From a virus, in IMG/VR virus record IMGVR_UViG_3300033144_003827, positions 1-24,356 of that record: a DNA stretch of 24,356 nt; one strand, given 5' to 3'. The notes beneath the pieces were generated by a model. It was not told where the DNA came from. It made no database searches and saw only the letters and a list, made by a program, of their open reading frames with translations. The translations under genes and the position numbers were made by a program. How positions within the stretch are numbered: position 1 is the first letter of the stretch; each line of letters begins with the position of its first letter. Below, piece by piece: positions 23,048 to 24,356 of this stretch.

Positions 23048-23461
23048 ATGTCAATACACCAAACAAAAAAAACATTTGACCCTTCAGGAACGGGATTAAT
23101 AACCCCAGTTTTAGCTGGATTGGAAGACCCTAAGTCAGGGCTAGAAAAGAGAATTGAAGTGCATCGATGCCAGCTTGATTATGAGAACCAAGTATGTGCT
23201 ATTGAATATTCTTTTGCATTCTACAATCAAGGAGGGGAGAGAATTTACTCAGAAAAACAACCAATCCTATTGATTAAAGACATTGGAAGGACATCATGTA
23301 TGATTAACACACTAGACGAAAATAACGTTGTAATTAATCAAGAAGAAGGTGATGTAGTCAAGGAGGAGGAGTTAAGATTGACAGGGATTGAAGCACAATT
23401 CGGCCCTTCATCGAGAGAGTCAATTTTAAGTACAATTAAAGAATATTTGAACATTGCTTAG
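23048..23461 (+). CDS. Hypothetical protein after the fibre gene, 137 aa
   Basis: ATG 23048 lies 2 nt after the fibre stop. It is a soluble mixed protein with GLEKRIEVHRCQLDYENQVC and AIEYSFAFYNQGGERIYSEK in the middle and an acidic patch (NQEEGDVVKEEELRLTG) near the end. It has no signal peptide or membrane segment. Position between fibre and holin candidates suggests a fibre-assembly or small structural protein. I do not recognise the family. Confidence 0.65.
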   Translation: MSIHQTKKTFDPSGTGLITPVLAGLEDPKSGLEKRIEVHRCQLDYENQVCAIEYSFAFYNQGGERIYSEKQPILLIKDIGRTSCMINTLDENNVVINQEEGDVVKEEELRLTGIEAQFGPSSRESILSTIKEYLNIA

Positions 23462-23473
23462 GCTACGTGGGAA

Positions 23474-23725
23474 ATGATAATTCAATCAACCAAAATGATG
23501 ATCATAGAAGGATTAAAAGATGTCGCTATTGGCTTATTCGGTATGTTGATTACTTGGTTCGCCCCAACAGTTCAACTAGAAGTTTTGCCGCTGGTAACAG
23601 ATGTGAGCGACACAGTCAACTCAATAGTCCAAACCTTAGCTACTGTCTCAGGTCTATACCTGGTGGTTGTTAAGGCTATGAAAGGCCATTTAGACCTGAT
23701 GGATAAAATAAAAAAGAATAAGTAA
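23474..23725 (+). CDS. Small two-span membrane protein, holin candidate A
   Basis: An 83-aa protein with two predicted membrane helices, about residues 16-33 (DVAIGLFGMLITWFAP region) and 50-68 (VQTLATVSGLYLVVVKA region), separated by a short acidic loop, and ending in a basic tail (MDKIKKNK). This layout fits class II holins, which make the inner-membrane hole for the endolysin. ATG 23474 is used; ATG codons 8 and 9 are alternative starts and a dual-start antiholin pair is conceivable. The stop overlaps the next gene's ATG (TAATG). An overlapping frame at 23467-23673 is a shadow. Confidence 0.6.
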   Translation: MIIQSTKMMIIEGLKDVAIGLFGMLITWFAPTVQLEVLPLVTDVSDTVNSIVQTLATVSGLYLVVVKAMKGHLDLMDKIKKNK

Positions 23726-23916
23726 TGAGCATAAAGGATTTAAATAAACCAACACCTAGTAAGTGGAAGAAAATCGGGAACATCCTTTTGTTAGTTTCTG
23801 GTATGTTGTCGGCGATTTCACTTAGCCTTGAGCACGAATATATTTCTATCGCATTAGTGGTTTGCGGGGCCATAGGCAAGTTTCTAACTGAACTTACAAC
23901 TGATGAAATTAAATAG
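23725..23916 (+). CDS. Small two-span membrane protein, holin candidate B
   Basis: A 63-aa protein with the opening KPTPSKWKKIGNILLLVSGM, which I associate with short Bacteroidota phage membrane proteins in lysis regions, then a second span around ISIALVVCGAIGKFL and a short acidic end (TTDEIK). N-in and C-in topology is likely from the basic N-terminus. It is translationally coupled to the previous gene and overlaps the next by 14 nt. It may act as holin with candidate A as antiholin or pinholin, or the reverse. Confidence 0.6.
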   Translation: MSIKDLNKPTPSKWKKIGNILLLVSGMLSAISLSLEHEYISIALVVCGAIGKFLTELTTDEIK

Positions 23917-24160
23917 ATACCACATTATAGGGATAGGAGTAGCGGTCATTTTAGCTTTTATCGTTTTGCAATGGCCCTCTCCATCCGTGGTAATCCCTGT
24001 AGAAAATGAAGAGAGAATAGAGGAGTTAGAAGATCGAATCGAATCCGAAAAAGAAACAATCAAAACAAAGGACTATGAGATTATTAAAGGTCATGACCAT
24101 ATTGATAGGCTTGATTACAAGCAGCGTGACAGTTTGCGCGCAATCCTTAATCCAAGTTGA
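23903..24160 (+). CDS. Inner-membrane spanin-like protein (Rz-like)
   Basis: An 85-aa protein with a short basic N-terminus, one membrane helix (about residues 8-23, IIGIGVAVILAFIVLQ) and an extended charged coiled coil (about 35-75, ERIEELEDRIESEKETIKTK) projecting to the periplasm. This is the layout of i-spanins such as lambda Rz, which link to an outer-membrane partner to fuse the membranes at the end of lysis. Its size is short for Rz. The partner gene is nested out of frame at its 3' end (start 24093), the classic embedded arrangement. No catalytic motif is present. Confidence 0.7.
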   Translation: MKLNRYHIIGIGVAVILAFIVLQWPSPSVVIPVENEERIEELEDRIESEKETIKTKDYEIIKGHDHIDRLDYKQRDSLRAILNPS

Positions 24161-24356
24161 CTCATGCGATTGTTTACCTCCCAGGGTATGTTATACCGAA
24201 CAGCAAGATAGAAATTGCTTAAAAGCCTTTGTTACCATCCAACACCAAAAAGTAATTATCCAATCCTTGGAAAGAGTCACAAGAGACCAAGAGGAATTGA
24301 ATAAAAGCAAAGACTACACCATCTCCCAACAAAAGAAGCAACTCAAAAAAGCAAGA
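24093..24356 (+). CDS. Nested secreted protein with coiled coil, o-spanin-like candidate (partial)
   Basis: In the +1 frame relative to the spanin-like gene, ATG 24093 opens a frame that stays open for 88 codons to the last base of the window. The N-terminus is a hydrophobic signal-like segment (MTILIGLITSSVTVCAQS) with a possible signal peptidase I site after VCA, then a Cys-rich stretch (Cys 25, 27, 33, 42) and a charged helix (QKVIIQSLERVTRDQEELNK). A GTG at 24126 is an alternative start but would lose the signal. The n-region lacks basic residues and the Cys at 15 does not fit a normal lipobox, so lipoprotein status is uncertain. Nested overlap with an Rz-like gene suggests an outer spanin or periplasmic partner. 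Confidence 0.55.
   Translation, partial: MTILIGLITSSVTVCAQSLIQVDSCDCLPPRVCYTEQQDRNCLKAFVTIQHQKVIIQSLERVTRDQEELNKSKDYTISQQKKQLKKAR

Noticed and set aside
23467-23673. Alternative ORF overlapping the holin candidate
   Set aside because: Arginine-rich, without membrane segment or family resemblance; it starts 7 nt before the membrane-protein frame and is best explained as a shadow of it.
1-24356. tRNA, rRNA, CRISPR, integrase, insertion sequence
   Set aside because: No cloverleaf, direct-repeat array, tyrosine or serine recombinase or transposase motif was found on either strand by reading; short elements could still be missed without a search tool.

Overview
The window looks like the packaging, morphogenesis and start-of-lysis half of a tailed double-stranded DNA phage or prophage of Bacteroidota. 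Three things point to the host. Putative promoters follow the Bacteroidota pattern (TTTG, 19 bp, TAnnTTTG). Most starts lack a strong Shine-Dalgarno and sit in A/T-rich context. Several virion proteins belong to families I associate with Bacteroidota phages. Every credible gene is on the + strand and the genes are tightly packed, often with TAATG, TGATG or ATGA overlaps. No integrase, repressor, tRNA, rRNA or CRISPR array is visible, so integrated versus free phage cannot be decided.

Layout. 1-600: tail of an unknown gene, a hairpin repeat, and one small gene (209-553) between imperfect inverted repeats, like a single-gene cassette. 600-790: tiny ORF, terminator, tandem operator-like dyads and a promoter. 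765-6152: packaging and early head operon, with a NinG-like nuclease, two small unknown genes, terminase small and large subunits, a portal carrying a DnaJ-like double CxxCxGxG finger, a small gene and a scaffold candidate. 6155-6310: a second tandem-dyad promoter and an untranslated leader. 6311-12943: major capsid protein, head-tail joining genes, a fibre-like protein, a tail-tube candidate and small tail-assembly genes. 12933-22073: tape measure (1193 aa) and large tail-tip or baseplate proteins. The first of these, 16505-18270, is interrupted by an apparent -1 frameshift. 22074-22136: a third promoter candidate. 22137-24356: tail-fibre-like protein, unknown gene, two small two-helix membrane proteins (holin candidates), an inner-membrane spanin-like protein and, nested out of frame in its 3' end, a secreted partner running off the window.

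How the parts work together: NinG-like resolution of replicating DNA, terminase packaging through the portal into a scaffolded HK97-type head, connector, tail tube built on the tape measure, tip and fibres, then holin and spanins. The endolysin is not visible and is probably downstream.

Most notable signal: the promoters before the packaging genes and before the major capsid gene share a 53-bp architecture. Each has two copies of a TTTAGA-N4-TCTAAA dyad exactly 22 bp apart, the second overlapping the -33 element, then 19 bp to TAnnTTTG. A degenerate copy sits at the same offset before the fibre/lysis block. This suggests one phage regulator co-ordinating the late modules.
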